Shown in pieces: positions 1 to 59,669 of a stretch of 64,000 nt of DNA. How positions within the stretch are numbered: position 1 is the first letter of the stretch; each line of letters begins with the position of its first letter. Source of the DNA: Cristatella mucedo (taxonomy: Eukaryota; Bryozoa; Phylactolaemata; Cristatellidae); the NCBI GenBank assembly GCA_009760855.2, contig WPIO01000037.1:3230001-3294000 (forward strand), read 5' to 3'. The notes below the pieces were generated by a model that saw nothing but the letters and a program-made list of their open reading frames with translations, was not told where the DNA came from and made no database searches. The translations under genes were made by a program, and so were the position numbers.

Positions 1-3000
1 TGTTGTTGTGCCATTACGGCTCACCATGCATTTACCTCAATAAGCTATGAGCAAGTACTTTGACGTGTCAAGGTTCAAAAAGGTGGAGCATAAGTGGCAT
101 ATGGTGGCTACGTCAAAAGCAATTTTATGTGCAGATGCGTTGCTTCCGGTCTTTCTTCCGGGTTATTCAGGCAGGGTCCGCACTATCATTTATTACTATT
201 TTTAAGGCTTTCCTAGTACTTGGAATAATCAAAACTACGGTTTGAATTTCGAACACGTTTGCCTTTCGAAATGAACCATAAGAAAAAACTCCACTTTGCT
301 AAAGCTTGCTGACAAATTCTCCGACTATTGAACTATTAAAACTTGCTGACAAATTCACCGATAGCTCCCGCCTAGTGGTGTAAGCAATCGAAAGGGAGCA
401 GCAGACGATGCTCTGGCAGCTTATAGCAAGCGGTCGCGTCGACAGAGCCAGTCGATCGCTGAGACGGATCTCGAGCAGCAGCCGGTTCCTTCCGGCCGGA
501 GGCGGACGTAAGAAGAGGGCACGCCTGCAGTCGCGGCTCGAGAAAGTCTGCGGCGGCGCACTGAGGAGCACTTCGCAGCAGCTCTTCCGTCTTTTCGCCC
601 GGCCCATTTTCCAGCTGCAGCTGCACCTTTGGGCTGCCGTCGCGCCCCGGGCGCTTCAACGGCCAGCTCGTGGAGAGCTCGGCTCTTAAGTCACTAGCGT
701 CGCATCGCTACTCCCCGCCCCGGGGCGGCGTAACCCTTCGTCCCTCCGTCGCCTCCCGCGCCCCTCCAGCACCTGGTCAGGCAGCAACGAGAACGCGAGC
801 GAGCGTCCATCCCGAGAGCTTCCGCTGGCGGGGTGAGGGAAGCAAGCTCGGCAAGTCCAAGCCCGCCCGCCCCAGGGACGCTGGCGGTGCCAGCCGACGT
901 AATCGTGGCGAGCGACGGGCGGAGCGCCGGACTGGCTTAAAGCGGCCAAAACTAGCCACCTGCAGCTTGACGAAGAACGGCACTCTCTCAAGACTGCCAA
1001 GACGAGACTTAGCCGCTCCGTCTAACGCCGAAACGCAGATCTTGGCCAAGGAGTCAGCTGCTCGTTTTTCCAGACTGAGGTCGTAGTTTCCAGTACAGCG
1101 GCACGATTGCTTTTTTTTACGGAAGCGTTCGAGAGGCTTTTTCGCAAGCACTCGAGAGCGATTGTCGTAGCCGGCAGCAGCACGCGTGAGGCTGCTAAAT
1201 CGGCCGGCGTCTCTGCTTACGTTAATGCAAGCGAGACGGTCGAATCGGCTGCTCTCTTTACTTAATCTCGCTTACTTTTCAAGCGCCCTTACTAACTCTG
1301 TACACACCGCTGAATGCCGCGAGCCCGCACTGGTAAGCAACGAACGTCTACAACCGTCCACTGCAGCGGCGGCAGGCCCCAGAGGCCACTGGCCGTAGGC
1401 CGGCAGGCAGGTCGACGTGGCTGGCCGCCGGCAGACGCCCTCGACGGTACGGACGAGGCTGGGCTGACGTCGTCTAGCGGCCAGGACCGAGGCTGTTGGA
1501 GCGAGAGCATCCTAGGCGACGAGAGCTCCATCTCGCGCCGGCAGAAAGCTGCCGCAGAGAGCCATCGGCCGCTGCGGTCTCCCAGTGTCGCGGCACCCGG
1601 CACGTCGTAGCACGAGAGCAGGCGCCTCGAATGCTCGAGCACTCGGCCTGCATCCGGGGCGCGGCTCGAAACCGTCGCCAGTCACACCCGAGAACGAAAT
1701 CTTATACGCATGGGAGGGGTCTTCCGGTCGGCTGCTGCTCACACAACCGCCGGTATCGGTGGCGCGATTCCGGACTGAAAAAGAGGAAAGCTAGAGAAAG
1801 GTCATGCTGATTTAACAGCCTCTTTTACGTAGCAGCAGAGAAAACTCTTAACGGTGACTATCGCCAACTCTTTCTTGCAGTGGGCAATAAAGGGTCGTCC
1901 AGTACAGTGCTCGAACCCGCGACCTGGGTCAAGAAGAGCCAACACCTTACCCCAGGGCTAAGACCGAGGGGCGAAACGCACACGAAGAGTTACGCTGTGG
2001 GCAAACTGCCACTAACGCTCTCTAGTGTCGCTGGACTTGGTCGCTCAGGTAAAAAGGCAGCAGGAACTCGAGGCCATTTCGGTGCACTCGCGGCACACGT
2101 GAGGCAACCAGCCGAACGTCACAGCCCGATTCAGCGAAGGCGCCTACAATCACGCCTAAGCTGGTATCTATAAGTCACTCGAGTGCTGTGGCGCCGGCTG
2201 TTGCCCTCTCCTTGCTCATTAACCGCGGCTCTACAATGTTCCCTTGTATGCATAGCTGAATAAATATACGGCGACAATAGACAGCTAGGCCACGCAGCAT
2301 TATGAGCCAGCAGCTTCAGCATACCACCAAATGGGCATGCTCTCGAGAGCACAACAGCCAGACCAACCTAGACGCCGCTTTGTCCCGGGGCAAGGATACG
2401 TTTGGTGCACAGCTAACGTTGTATGGGTGTAATTGGCACGGCCTATTTTTCTCAACTTACACAGCATAGTGGCGAATATAATAGGCTTTCGCGGTTGCTA
2501 GGCAACGTTTAAGCATCCGGTGGTCCATGCCAAGTTTATCTGGTACCGATATCTCGGCTGGGGGGGGGGGGTCTCTCACGGCTTTTACAGCAGGCTCCAT
2601 CCAGTGTAGTCAGCCAGCTCATTCAATTAGGTGCAATCGAAAAGGTAGCCGCATTCACAGGCGATTGCCGCTGGGTTATTGCTGGATTACTGCTACAGCC
2701 GACTGGCCAAACTCTGCAAGCCACAGCAGCGATCTAGCCAGCTGCTAGCTAGTAGTACTAAGAGCCGCGACCACTAACCGACATGCTACGTCACAGCGTT
2801 CTCCGAATCCCATTCGTGCAAATAGACAAAACTCGTGTCTGCTCTGTTATCTTGACTTGCTAAGCCCTTCAGATTAACCCCTCCCCTAGTCGTTCGAACA
2901 AGTTGCTCACAATTTTTCGGAATTAGCTCGGCAGCAACACACGCCGAGCACAGAGAAGGTGAACAAAAACGACCGACACAAACGTTTTATTTCTTTAAGC

Positions 3001-3914
3001 AATGGATTAGCAGCAAGCTGGGCCGAGGCCAGCAGCTTACTCAAACTATCGAGTCTAGTCTGACTGACGCCTTAGCCGGGAGGACGGCTGCAGGGGATGG
3101 ATCGCTGCTGACTGCTGCTGGGGATGAGATGCAACAGCATTTGAGACGACTAGACAATGCGATAACTACCAATCTAGGGCCGTGAGCAGGATCGGCGTGC
3201 ATAGCGCAGCATCTTCACATAGCTCTTACGTCCGGAAAGGGAATACGGCCACAGCCAGATGGCTGGGCTCACCTCTCATTCAGAAACCAATAGATCGCTC
3301 CCAGCTCTTGTCTGACACTGTGCAGCGCCGCCGCCCTCGTTGAAATGCCGGCGGCTGTCATGTCGCTCTTAGTTTGTCGATAGGCCGGCTTAGTCATGCA
3401 CAGGCGATGAGGAATGCTCAGCTCGCTGACTGGTCGCCGGATCGCTCACGTGTCGGCGAGAGGATGATGGGCTGCGGATCGAAGGAAACTGGCAAACTGG
3501 CAACAACACGAGGCCGAAACTCGGAGTGCAGAGCTGCAGCTGCTCGAGCCGATCCCACTCGACGTGCACAGCACGGCTTGTCGGCTGCTTACGACGAAGT
3601 GTTCCCGTCGTCGGTGGTGCGGATACTGAAGGCGCCTTTCAGCATTCGACACGCAGCCAGCTTAGCCATGTCGGTAGGCATGTAGTATGGGCCGTTTTCT
3701 CCGCAATATATGTGTCTAGATTGCTCAGCATCGGAAGAAAACGGTTGAAAACAGATGGGCCCGAGTAAAAGCGAAGGATTGGCAAGAGCACGTAGCTGCG
3801 TAGAGGGCAGCACGAGAGCACGCTGAGAATGTCGCTGGGAGCAGCTCTGCAGTCAGCTGACTGAGCCCCTGACCCGCTGACCTGTGGTGGCCGATTGAGT
3901 GCAGCAGCGCTGAG
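1..3914. other. Flank downstream of SMG8: no gene recognised
   Basis: A SINE end touches the left edge (9-26) and SINE copy 1 lies at 1807-1965. 400-1750 is GC-rich with overlapping open frames on both strands, none with a recognisable domain, splice pattern or coding bias. A stretch at about 85-290 resembles 20030-20260 (both contain GCTTCCGG..., CCGGGTTA and a CGAAANGNACCATAA end), so it is probably an old dispersed repeat. I see nothing else here. Confidence 0.5.
1807..1965 (-). mobile_element. tRNA-derived SINE, copy 1
   Basis: On the minus strand it carries a tRNA-like box B (GGTTCGAGCAC in AGGTCGCGGGTTCGAGCAC), then a body with a (C)TGCAAG..., TAAGAGTT...CTGC segment and the end AAGAGGCTGTTAAATCAGC. 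The same arrangement recurs at six further sites in the window, which defines the family. Confidence 0.7.
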
Positions 3915-4094
3915 AGTCAGGCATGTGCCCGTACATTATGCATGCTAGCACTGTATTTGACCACTAACCATATGCACAAGCTTTCATCACAGCATCTGCA
4001 CAGTGCCTAGACAGAGAGGAAGTTCAATGAGGGTGGGACACAAATGTCTTAATATTATCATAATTATCTTTACCACCATTATTATTATTATTGC
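3915..4094 (+). mobile_element. L2-like LINE 3' tail
   Basis: Untranslated 3' end of LINE family 1: CACTAACCATATGCAC, AGTGCCTAGACAGAGAGGA and a terminal (ATT)n. The same tail is seen at more than a dozen places in the window. Confidence 0.6.
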
Positions 4095-4124
4095 CCAGGT
4101 CTCATAAATCAATTGAATCTAAGG

Positions 4125-4309
4125 CAGTGGTTCTCAACTTTCCTAATGGCGCGACCTTTTAATGTAGTTCCTCATGTTGTGGCGACCGCTAGCCATAAAA
4201 TTGTGTACAAAATGTGGAAACTCGTGTTTTCCGATGGTCTTAGGCGACCCCTGTGAAAGAGTCGTTCGACCCCCCAAAGGGGTCGCGACCCACAGGTAGA
4301 GAACCGCTG
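4125..4309 (+). mobile_element. SPIN-like non-autonomous hAT element (MITE), copy 1
   Basis: 185-bp element with terminal inverted repeats CAGTGGTTCTCAAC and, at the far end, AGAGAACCGCTG. Internal sequence includes GGTCGCGACCCAC, GGGGTCGAACGAC (opposite strand) and CCGATGGTCTTAGGCGACCC. I recall these motifs from SPIN (URR1 in rodents), a hAT family. Flanks ATCTAAGG (4117-4124) and ACCTAGGG (4310-4317) are a diverged 8-bp target-site duplication (6 of 8, both differences transitions). No transposase. Confidence 0.85.
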
Positions 4310-4720
4310 ACCTAGGGCCTCTTTTGGCAACTTGCTAACCCAACCACAGGTTATGACGGCCGAATGCAGAGGCCGGTTATAGATACATGAATGCATCAGG
4401 CAATGTCAAGCAAGGCGAATACAATTTTGCCAAAGACACATGCACGGGCTCGCCGCTCACGCACAGACATTACACATGGCCAGCAACACAAAGGCAAGGC
4501 AATCGTATGCTATGCCTGGCCGTAATGTTGCCCTACAAATAAGGACCAATATTCCCACCATGGCTAGCCCACAAGGCTGTACAGGCGACAAAACGGCAGT
4601 GGGCGCCGTGCACCAAAGTTCGGCGAAGCCTGACCTTGGCCAAGAACATACCAGCCACTGGGGAAGGTCGGTCCACCTCATCTACTCCCTCACACGTGCA
4701 TACAAGCACGCAGCGTAGAG

Positions 4721-4721
<1 letters not shown>

Positions 4722-4756
<35 letters not shown>
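4722..4756 (+). repeat. (CA)n microsatellite
   Basis: About 17 CA units between a non-repetitive stretch and SINE copy 2. Confidence 0.98.
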
Positions 4757-4758
<2 letters not shown>

Positions 4759-4765
4759 CCCGGAT

Positions 4766-4962
4766 CGTAAAGAGCGATCTTAACTTACCTCCTGGGCAAA
4801 GAGGCTAGTACTTTACGACCCAGGTGGTGGGTTCGAGCTCAACGTAAGCAGTGGTGTGCAGGCTCGTCTGCTGCTATACAAACGAGGCCGTCGAATCAGC
4901 CTTGACCTTACCCCTGCGTTAAGACCCAGGGGCTGCTATACAAATGAGGCCGTTCAATTAGC
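4766..4962 (+). mobile_element. tRNA-derived SINE, copy 2 with partial duplicated end
   Basis: Box B GGTGGGTTCGAGCTC, then AAGCAGTGGT and the end CTATACAAACGAGGCCG...AATCAGC. A second partial copy of the end (GCTATACAAATGAGGCCGTT) follows at about 4930, suggesting a truncated tandem or nested copy. Confidence 0.6.
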
Positions 4963-5533
4963 AAACATTTCAACCTTTGAACGGTGCCACTTTAGCTGCC
5001 ACATGCTGCTGAGCTCTGCGACCAAGCTACAACTGGGCTGATTGAGGATTGTGAATAACAATACTGGCACTACGAACATGTAGACTACTCGAGTGCACTG
5101 TCGGTGCCTGCAGAAGGATCAGCCATGGTAATAGTATTCGTTCTACGAGTAGGCTGAACATGATGTACGAGCTAGCATGGACAGTAAGGAGGCCGCATAG
5201 CCTGACATAGTGCCTATCATTACTTGATGCCATCTTAGACACGTGCACACGGGCGCGGCGGCGGCGCGATTATTCATCAGCCAATGCTGAGTAAGCCGTA
5301 GGAGAAGAAGTTTGGCTGATGCAACACCCTCTCTTGTACGAGAGGCAGTAATGCATTAGTGGCTATCACCAGCTTTCGGCAGGCAGTAACGGATTACCTT
5401 CGGCAGAGCTCGCATTCCTCGATCTATGCGAGAGCCGTATTGCTGGCTAACATCCAGGGCCGAAGATGAAACCGCATCAAACAAAAATGATCATCGACCG
5501 ACACATATATGTAGGCGAGGTTACACCCAGGCT
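4963..5533. other. Presumed SMG8 3' untranslated/flanking sequence
   Basis: No gene, repeat or clear poly(A) signal seen on the minus strand. Confidence 0.4.
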
Positions 5534-29540
<24,007 letters not shown>

Positions 29541-31689
29541 CTAAAAAGAAGGCACCACGTAGCAGCAGCGGTGGCCAAGCGTGCAGTTAGCGTGCTCCGC
29601 CAGGCGACTTCCGGCTTCGTCTGCCGCACTCTGGCTAGCTAGCCAGCTGGCTAGCGAGCTAGCTATTAGGTGCCGAGGCACACTTTGGCGAAACAGGCGG
29701 CATTCGTTCCTTTATCTTTTGCCCGGCTAGCGACTCTTGCAAACCGACTGGAAAACGGAGCCTGAAAGAGCGGTGACGCTGAGCTGGACAGCAGATGGGA
29801 TTGCACGAGCAGCGGTGGCCATGCTGCCGTGCAGCCTCGCTGTCTTGGTAGCGCGCGAACGACTGCAGGCAAAGAGAAACAGGAAGCGAGAGAGACCGAA
29901 CGAGAGACGACGACTGGCGTAGCCAAATGCATCGGACGACGTGCCTCCCTACGAGCGTGTTTGAAGTGAGCGAGAACGGCCATAGAAGCTGAAGAGCCGA
30001 CACACCTTAAAAGATGACAAATCTTTGAACTAAACCTGCTAGGCTAGGCTAGGCCGACAAGAGATATTCTGCTCGGACACGTGACACGGGAGTGACATTA
30101 TTTTCTTATTTTTGCACCAGCGGTGGCTAGGCGGCTACCAGGGGCTGCCCAGATGTGTGGGGGATGGTGGGAAGGCAGTCGCCCAATCGTTGCAGCTACG
30201 GCAGGCCTGGCCGTTCCAGCTGACCAGCTACGACCAGGATAGGGCGTGTAAGAGATTTCCCGCAGGGGGGAGGGGGGTTCAACGACAGTGCTGCTCACAG
30301 AAATTCGGAGACGGGCGAGGCAGGGGGCGCGGGTGAAATTCCCTGACGCGCAAGGACATATACATACGCATACGCTTCCAACCGAAATACCAAGCAATAT
30401 TCAATCATATACGCTTACTTGCGCAGGGCTGCAAGCGTGACGAATAAATTTAGTCAAGACAGAGCGTAGCAGCACCAACGTCCGTCAGCAATCCGCTGGC
30501 GGCTGCTGCAGCGGCACAACCCGTGGAAGTCGCGCGTGAGCTCGCGCTTGGATCAGCGAAGCAAAAAAATGAGAGAGAAAAAAGCCATAAATCGGCGAAT
30601 ACTCGGCGCTCCGCGTCACATTCTTTGCGCTCACCCGTCAACGCCATCGGGTAGAGAAAACTGTACTCCGCAGTCGGCCAAGAGCGCGGCCATCGCTGCC
30701 TCTATTTCCTAGCTCCTGCAACCAAGAGGTAAGGTGAAGGATGCAATTGCATTTTAATCATCCGCCTGGCTTGCGGCGAGCCCTGTCAGCACAGGCTCAC
30801 TGAGAAAAGAAGAGGCTAACAGAGAGAGAATATGTCAAGCGTGTCAATGTGTTTGTACTTGACGAGTGAAGACGCAGAGAGCGGCAATGTTTCGCTGGGC
30901 TACGTAACGCAAACGCTCCCCTTCCGTGCAAGCTTAGTGGTGAGCTCGGCTCGGCGCGCTGTCGCGTGCAGCGAGGCTTGGCTACCGCGCGCGCTTACGC
31001 CGGACTATGCTAATTAGTATCGAATTTCCGTCGCATTTTGCCTGCACAGTGACGTCAGCGGTCCCAGAGAGCAGTCACTCCATCTCGTCAGCTATGCGCG
31101 CGCGCTAGCGCGTTTTGGTTAGTGTGAGCTTCTCCTAGGGAGCGAACGTCGGCGTCCGCGACCCGTTAACGACAAATAAAAGGAGAGGTCGCCCGAGTCG
31201 CCGGCATCGTTCGCAGTGCGGCAGACGAGCCTCGGTGGCTACTGTCGCCGCCGCTTCCGGCGGGCGGCGCAGAAGTCCGGGCTCGAGCCCACGACTTGGC
31301 TGTCGAAGCGCGAGCGCCTGTCATACTGCGTGCGTGTGTCAGCTGGCGACCGGCCGAAGCCAGCCGCCACTAACTAACCGTTGCTAGCTTCTGTCGGCCG
31401 AGCGGAAATTCTGTCCAGTCGGGCTGTTATCCGGTTTGTAGCAATCCGCCCATAGCAAGTTGAATCTGGCCGCCGTCTTCCGGTGCCAGCTAGCAGCACG
31501 GGCGGGGGGGGGGGGGGGGGGGTAGTGGCACAGACCGAAGCGGCCGCGCCCGCTCGCACCGCTGGTGAGACTCGCGAACTGTAACAGCCGCCGTCGCTTT
31601 GCCAATTTTGGGCGAGAAGCTGTCGCTATGTTCGTTGAAGCCATGTTTGGACGAACGCAAGCTTTGCTGGTCCACCGGCGTGTGCGATC
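29541..31689. other. Upstream region of SMG8 (candidate promoter and 5' exon)
   Basis: GC-rich, with short CTAGCTAG repeats at 29633-29665 and several G runs. The missing SMG8 5' exon may lie here, but I could not identify one with a phase-2 donor. No TATA box stands out. The lectin gene starts 6.3 kb away in the opposite direction. Confidence 0.4.
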
Positions 31690-33990
31690 AGCCACGTATT
31701 GTGTATGTGCAAAACTCTGCAGCTAGGCCTAGTCTGTCATGAGCGTTGCGGTTGACACATCGCACCGCTTCTCGCCGACCTGCACTGGCTTTCAATCAAG
31801 CAGCATATCGACTTCAATACGAGTCCCAGCGGTTTGAGAACGTGTCGCCTTTGCTGAAAGAGCTAGGATAGTTGCCGGTTGAGCAAAGGATACAGAGAAA
31901 AGTTCTTACGCTGACCCACAAGGCCCGCCACGGCTTGGCTCCTTCGTATCTAGCTGAACTGCTACATCAGTTTCAGCCTGTTCGCGCCCTCAGGTCCTGT
32001 GTGGACAATAAATTAGCTGTCCCATTCCTCCACTTAAAGACAGTTGGCGACAGAAGCTTTAGCTCTGCAGGTCCTATGTGGAACTCGCTTCCACAATTCT
32101 TACACAACGACATATACTTTCCAACTGCCGACTATGGCACATCTTTTTCAGCGGTCCTGAACTGCTACTTCTATGCTACTCACTACCTCAACTGCTCTCC
32201 TAACTCTGCTATGCTTCTCACTTTCTCTTTGTTGCGTGAGACGAAGTCTGTTGGCTACCGAATGCGTACCGAAAGCCGCTTAGGCTGTGAGTGCGCTATA
32301 CAAAACTCTCCTGCGTAACGCCCACACGGTCTATATGACTTTGTGGAGTTACTGACGGAGATACATTGCCAAGCACAGTCTAGGCTTTCACTCCTATGCA
32401 GATGACACTCAGTTGTACCTTTGCTTTGATCCCTCCCATCCTTCGAGCACCTCGAATTCTCTCAACTCACTTGCTGCATGTGTTGATGACATCCGCACAT
32501 AGATGGCAGCAAATTTTCTTAAACTAGAGGATGATAAAATTAACTTTAGTTATGGGCAAACCCAGTGCGATTCAGAAATAGGAAAGGCTGCCGCTCAAAA
32601 TTGGCTCTGCCAGCATATCTCCTACTGAATCAGCTCGAAATGTAGTTGTATGTTCCAAAGTGACCTCTTGTTAGACGACCACATCAGTTCCACAATCAAG
32701 TCTGCCTACTTTCAGATACATAACAACGCTAAAATACGGGTTTGTTTAGATAAGGATATCACGTCCAAGTTGGTTCATGCATTTGTGACATCCCATCTTG
32801 ATATCTGTAACTCACTGCTTACTGGCCTACCGGAATGTGCAATCAGGTGATTGCAGCTGGTGCAAAACTCTGCAGCTAGGTTTGTCTGTCGTGAGCGTCG
32901 CAGTTGCCACATCACACCATTTCTCGCCAACCTGCACTGGCTCCCAGTCAAGATACGGGTCTACTTCAAGGTTTCGTCGCTCCTTTTAGGTCACTTCATT
33001 CTTTGGCTCCAGCTTATCTCTCAGATCTACTCCCCCATCAGGCCAAGCATCGTACCACCCGCTTTTCGGAATCCAACAGTCTACCAATACCTCGTACAAA
33101 CCTCAAATCCTTTGGAGACAATGCATTTAGTTCGTATGCTCCCAAAGCCTGGAACTCCCTCTCGACCTGCGTCAGAACATCCCCTGACCTGACCACTTTT
33201 AAAATGAACTTGAAAACACTTATTTAGGACAGCATATAGTGGGTCCCTGTGATTAGTCCTTGATGTGCTTATGCGTGCCGACACTGTGCACGCTGCCACT
33301 AACCACATTTGCATGCTGACCCTGTGCATGTCACCCCTAACCATATTATTCATTTTGTTTATCAAGCATGATACCACTCACCATTCAATTGCGTTTCCCT
33401 TTGCAGCAAACGTAAAGCGCCTAGACAGAGAGATTGAGTTCTCTGAGTGCTCTTTATCATGTGCATTATTATTATTATTATTAAAAGTTATATCGCTCAC
33501 TTTTAGGTTCCTTCAATGTCTAGCTCCAGCAAAATTAACACCCTTAACCCTAAACCCCACCACAATGCTAGGCGTCGTACCGATCGCTTTTATGACTCGA
33601 ATCCTGTAGCTATGCTTCGAACCAATCTCAAATTCTTTGGAGACCATGCCTTGAGGTCGTATTCATCCAAAGCCTTGAAGTCACTCCCGACTTACGTTAC
33701 GATATCCCCCCCGACTGCGACATTAAAAGTGAAGCTAAGAACACCCGTTTCTCGCAGCGTTCGGCGGGCTCTTGGAATTTGTCCTTTGCGTGCCTGTGCG
33801 TGCTTACAATGTGCGCGTTACCACAAACCATACTGTGCACGTTATCACTGCACACTATCATATGCTTGTTAACACTGTCTGTGCACTTAACTACTAACCA
33901 TGCTTACTATCCAGCCTAAATGTAAAATGCCGGAAGATAATAAGTGGGTATCCGAGGGTGCAATGCCAATGCATTGTTATTAGTAGTAGT
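31690..33990 (+). mobile_element. Cluster of L2-like LINE fragments upstream of SMG8
   Basis: Four plus-strand pieces in a row. 31690-31830 is family 1 (LADLHWL). 31830-32365 is family 2, with a good frame: MPVEQRIQRKVLTLTHKARH, GLAPSYLAELLHQF, FSSAGPMWNSLPQF. 32365-33478 is family 1 from YADDTQLYLCFDPSHPSS through MFQSDLLLDDHISSTIKSAY to (ATT)n. 33488-33990 is an older family 1 copy. YADD is the reverse-transcriptase active site. All copies are truncated and inactive. Confidence 0.8.
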
Positions 33991-34129
33991 AATTCGCTAC
34001 GAATTGAAGACCATCCCGGGTGGGGGAATAAAGTTATCGCTCACCGAGTAAAGGAGTGTTGCTCCTCGCGCTAACTTATCTAGGCGAAAAGGAAGCTGAC
34101 CAAGAAGTAGAAGGCCGTTGACGTGCGTG

Positions 34130-34460
34130 CTCGAAAGTATCAAAGAAAGATTCTTAACGTAATGCAATGTATCTGTAACTCCACAAAGTCATAACGACTA
34201 TATGGGTGTTATGCAGGAGAGTTTTGTTTAGCGAGCTCACAGCTTAAGCGCACTCGAAGCTTAAGCGGCTTTCAGTAAGCATTCGGTAGCCAACAGACTT
34301 CGACACACGCAGCAAAGAGAAAGTGGGAAGCATAGCCGAGTCAGGAGAGCAGTTGAGGTAGTGAGTGGCGTTGAAGTAGCAGCTCAGGACCGCTGAAAAG
34401 GATGAGCCATAGTCGGCAGCAGGAGAGCAAGTGAGGTGAAGCACCCGCTTGCAAGAACGG
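34130..34460 (-). mobile_element. Family 2 LINE 3' fragment
   Basis: Minus-strand frame TCSPAADYGSSFSAVLSCYF, NATHYLNCSPDSAMLPTFSL, preceded in space by the 3' end ACTCCACAAAGTCATAACGA. Same end as 31830-32365 in the opposite orientation. Confidence 0.7.
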
Positions 34461-35941
34461 TCAAGGTCAGCCCGACCGGAACGACGAATGACGAAAAAAA
34501 TATGGCAGACAAAAGTTTAGTACCCTAGCCGTCGCCGCGCCTGAGTTCAAAATCCCAATGCTGTCCGTGGTGCACGCGAAGTAGTGCACTTTGATGCCCG
34601 CCACTGAGCTCAGTAACGGGCTTCCGCTTTGCTACGGGCCTCCTTTAGCTGCGAGCTTTTGCTTTACTGGGCGCTTTGCCTTATTTGCTTATCCGCGTGG
34701 AACGCAGATTTGGTCGTCTCGCGAACTCTTTATCGGCTCTTCGAGCTAGGAAGGGGCGCCAAAGCTCAGCAAAGCGCGTAAAACCGCTGCTTCCGCTGCG
34801 GTCCGAAAAGTTGCCGGTCGCTTAGCAGGAAGACACGGCGGAATGTGCATTCGACATGCGTGCGAGGGCCAGGGAGCGAGCGCAGCCAATCAGCTCGCGC
34901 GCGAGTGCCTCCGTACAGCTTCTCAGACCGGATGCGGTGCGCCCGCCGTTTTCTTGAGTTCCCTGTGTCAAGCTACGGCTGCTTAGCGCGTTACGGCGGC
35001 AAGTTGCGAATCTTGATAGACGGCCACATTGACATAGCCTGATAGACGGCCACATTGACGCTTTTTACATTTCATCTAGCCGCCACACGGGGGGGGGGGG
35101 GTTGGGGAGGCTCTCGCGTAGCCCTGCAGAAAAGCAAACGTGGCCGATCGCTGTATGCACGACGTGCGTTTTATTGCCGACGCTGCTCGCACGCATAATC
35201 TCTGCAGAGAAGCAGAAGGCTGTTTCGCGTCTCTGTAAATTGGCGTTGGAGAGAGGGAGCGAGCTCATTAACGACGGCGGCAAAGGCAAGTACGAGGAGC
35301 GGCCGGAAAGCCACGCCTGGCTGAACTGCTTCATCGGTTTAAGCGTCGTCGTGACCTCAGGTGATGTGAGGACATTGCTCTAGCCGTATCGTTTGTTGCG
35401 CCACTCTACTGGTGGCAAAAGTGTTTGCTCATCTCCTTCCAAGACTTGGAACTCACTTCCGAAATTCTAGCGCAACGCCACTCTCATTCCTGTGCTGACT
35501 GTTTCGTCCTTCCAGCCGTTCTAGACGGCCACTTTTGTACCGCGCGGCGTCCTTCCGCACGTGTCAGTCTTCCTCACTCATTGTCTCGCACGGTCGCACG
35601 GTGTCTCCGTCGAACTAAACGCTTTTGCCTCCATGAGCTTATAGAAAGCCGCGCAGTCTTTGGGTTCGCAATAAAAAAAAAGCCCTTCGGCAAGCGGGCG
35701 CCTGGTCTTTGTAGCGCGCCGTGCAGTTACGCGCAAGCGAAAACGGTTACGCGGATTTACGGACACCGGGGGACGCGAGCGGTCACGTGACGCCAGCCGA
35801 CGAAGGCACGTGACGCTCGCCCGCCGCCGCCGCCGGACCCCGCCCAGACGTCAGTCATCGAAGCCACAGCCCCCCCCCACCACCCGACCACCCACCCCGA
35901 CACAGTCATCGTCGCCCTTGAGCTACCCTTGCCGCTACGGG
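34461..35941. other. Upstream region of the lectin gene
   Basis: GC-rich. Contains a duplicated TGATAGACGGCCACATTGAC (35015 and 35040), a G13 run (35089-35101) and the orphan exon 35208-35360. 35800-35940 is C-rich with CpGs and likely holds the lectin transcription start. Confidence 0.4.
35208..35360 (+). CDS. Orphan coding-like exon, function unknown
   Basis: Acceptor AATCTCTGCAG and donor CCTCAG/GTGATG bound 50 open codons with G/C-rich third positions: KAVSRLCKLALERGSELIND, GGKGKYEERPESHAWLNCF, IGLSVVVTS. It looks like a helical, charged globular segment, unlike the low-complexity frames around it. Phase is 1-1, as in the lectin exons, but it lies 580 bp upstream of the lectin signal peptide, so it would belong to another transcript. 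I do not recognise the family. Confidence 0.35.
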
Positions 35942-57412
<21,471 letters not shown>

Positions 57413-57480
57413 TCAGAAAGCCAAGCAACTGAACCAAATTCGGGAGTGCCATAAAAACGCTATCTCGTCGCCATTATACG

Positions 57481-57494
57481 CGCACACACACACA

Positions 57495-57570
<76 letters not shown>

Positions 57571-57679
57571 CACACGCGCGCCCACACATACATATATATC
57601 TTATATATATATATACACACATATATATATATATATATATAAATAAAGACATAGGCATTATGTTAAATGTTGTATATAT

Positions 57680-57713
<34 letters not shown>

Positions 57714-57740
57714 TATAGTATATCTTATATATATGTATAT
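57481..57740 (+). repeat. Compound (CA)n/(CGCA)n and TA microsatellites
   Basis: (CGCA)n and (CA)n to 57566, then TA-rich blocks with repeated ATATCTTATATATA to about 57740. Lies in the presumed 3' untranslated/flanking region of the lectin gene. Confidence 0.95.
57642..57647 (+). promoter_or_regulatory. Candidate poly(A) signal of the lectin gene
   Basis: AATAAA about 230 bp after the lectin stop codon, inside an AT-rich microsatellite stretch. Chance occurrence is likely enough that this is only a candidate. Confidence 0.35.
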
Positions 57741-57789
57741 ATATATTTTTAAGATATATAAAAAATGTGACATAATGCCTACATATATT

Positions 57790-59669
<1,880 letters not shown>

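Noticed and set aside
670-1642. Several overlapping 90-140-codon frames on both strands in GC-rich DNA
   Set aside because: High GC removes stop codons; no domain, splice structure or consistent codon bias supports any of them.
30612-30648. Mini-exon ATG GCG TTG ACG G/GTGAGC on the minus strand as the SMG8 start
   Set aside because: Donor leaves phase 1, but the acceptor at 29541 needs phase 2.
33539-33560. Interstitial telomere-like CCTTAACCCTAAACCCC
   Set aside because: Less than three imperfect units, within degraded LINE sequence.
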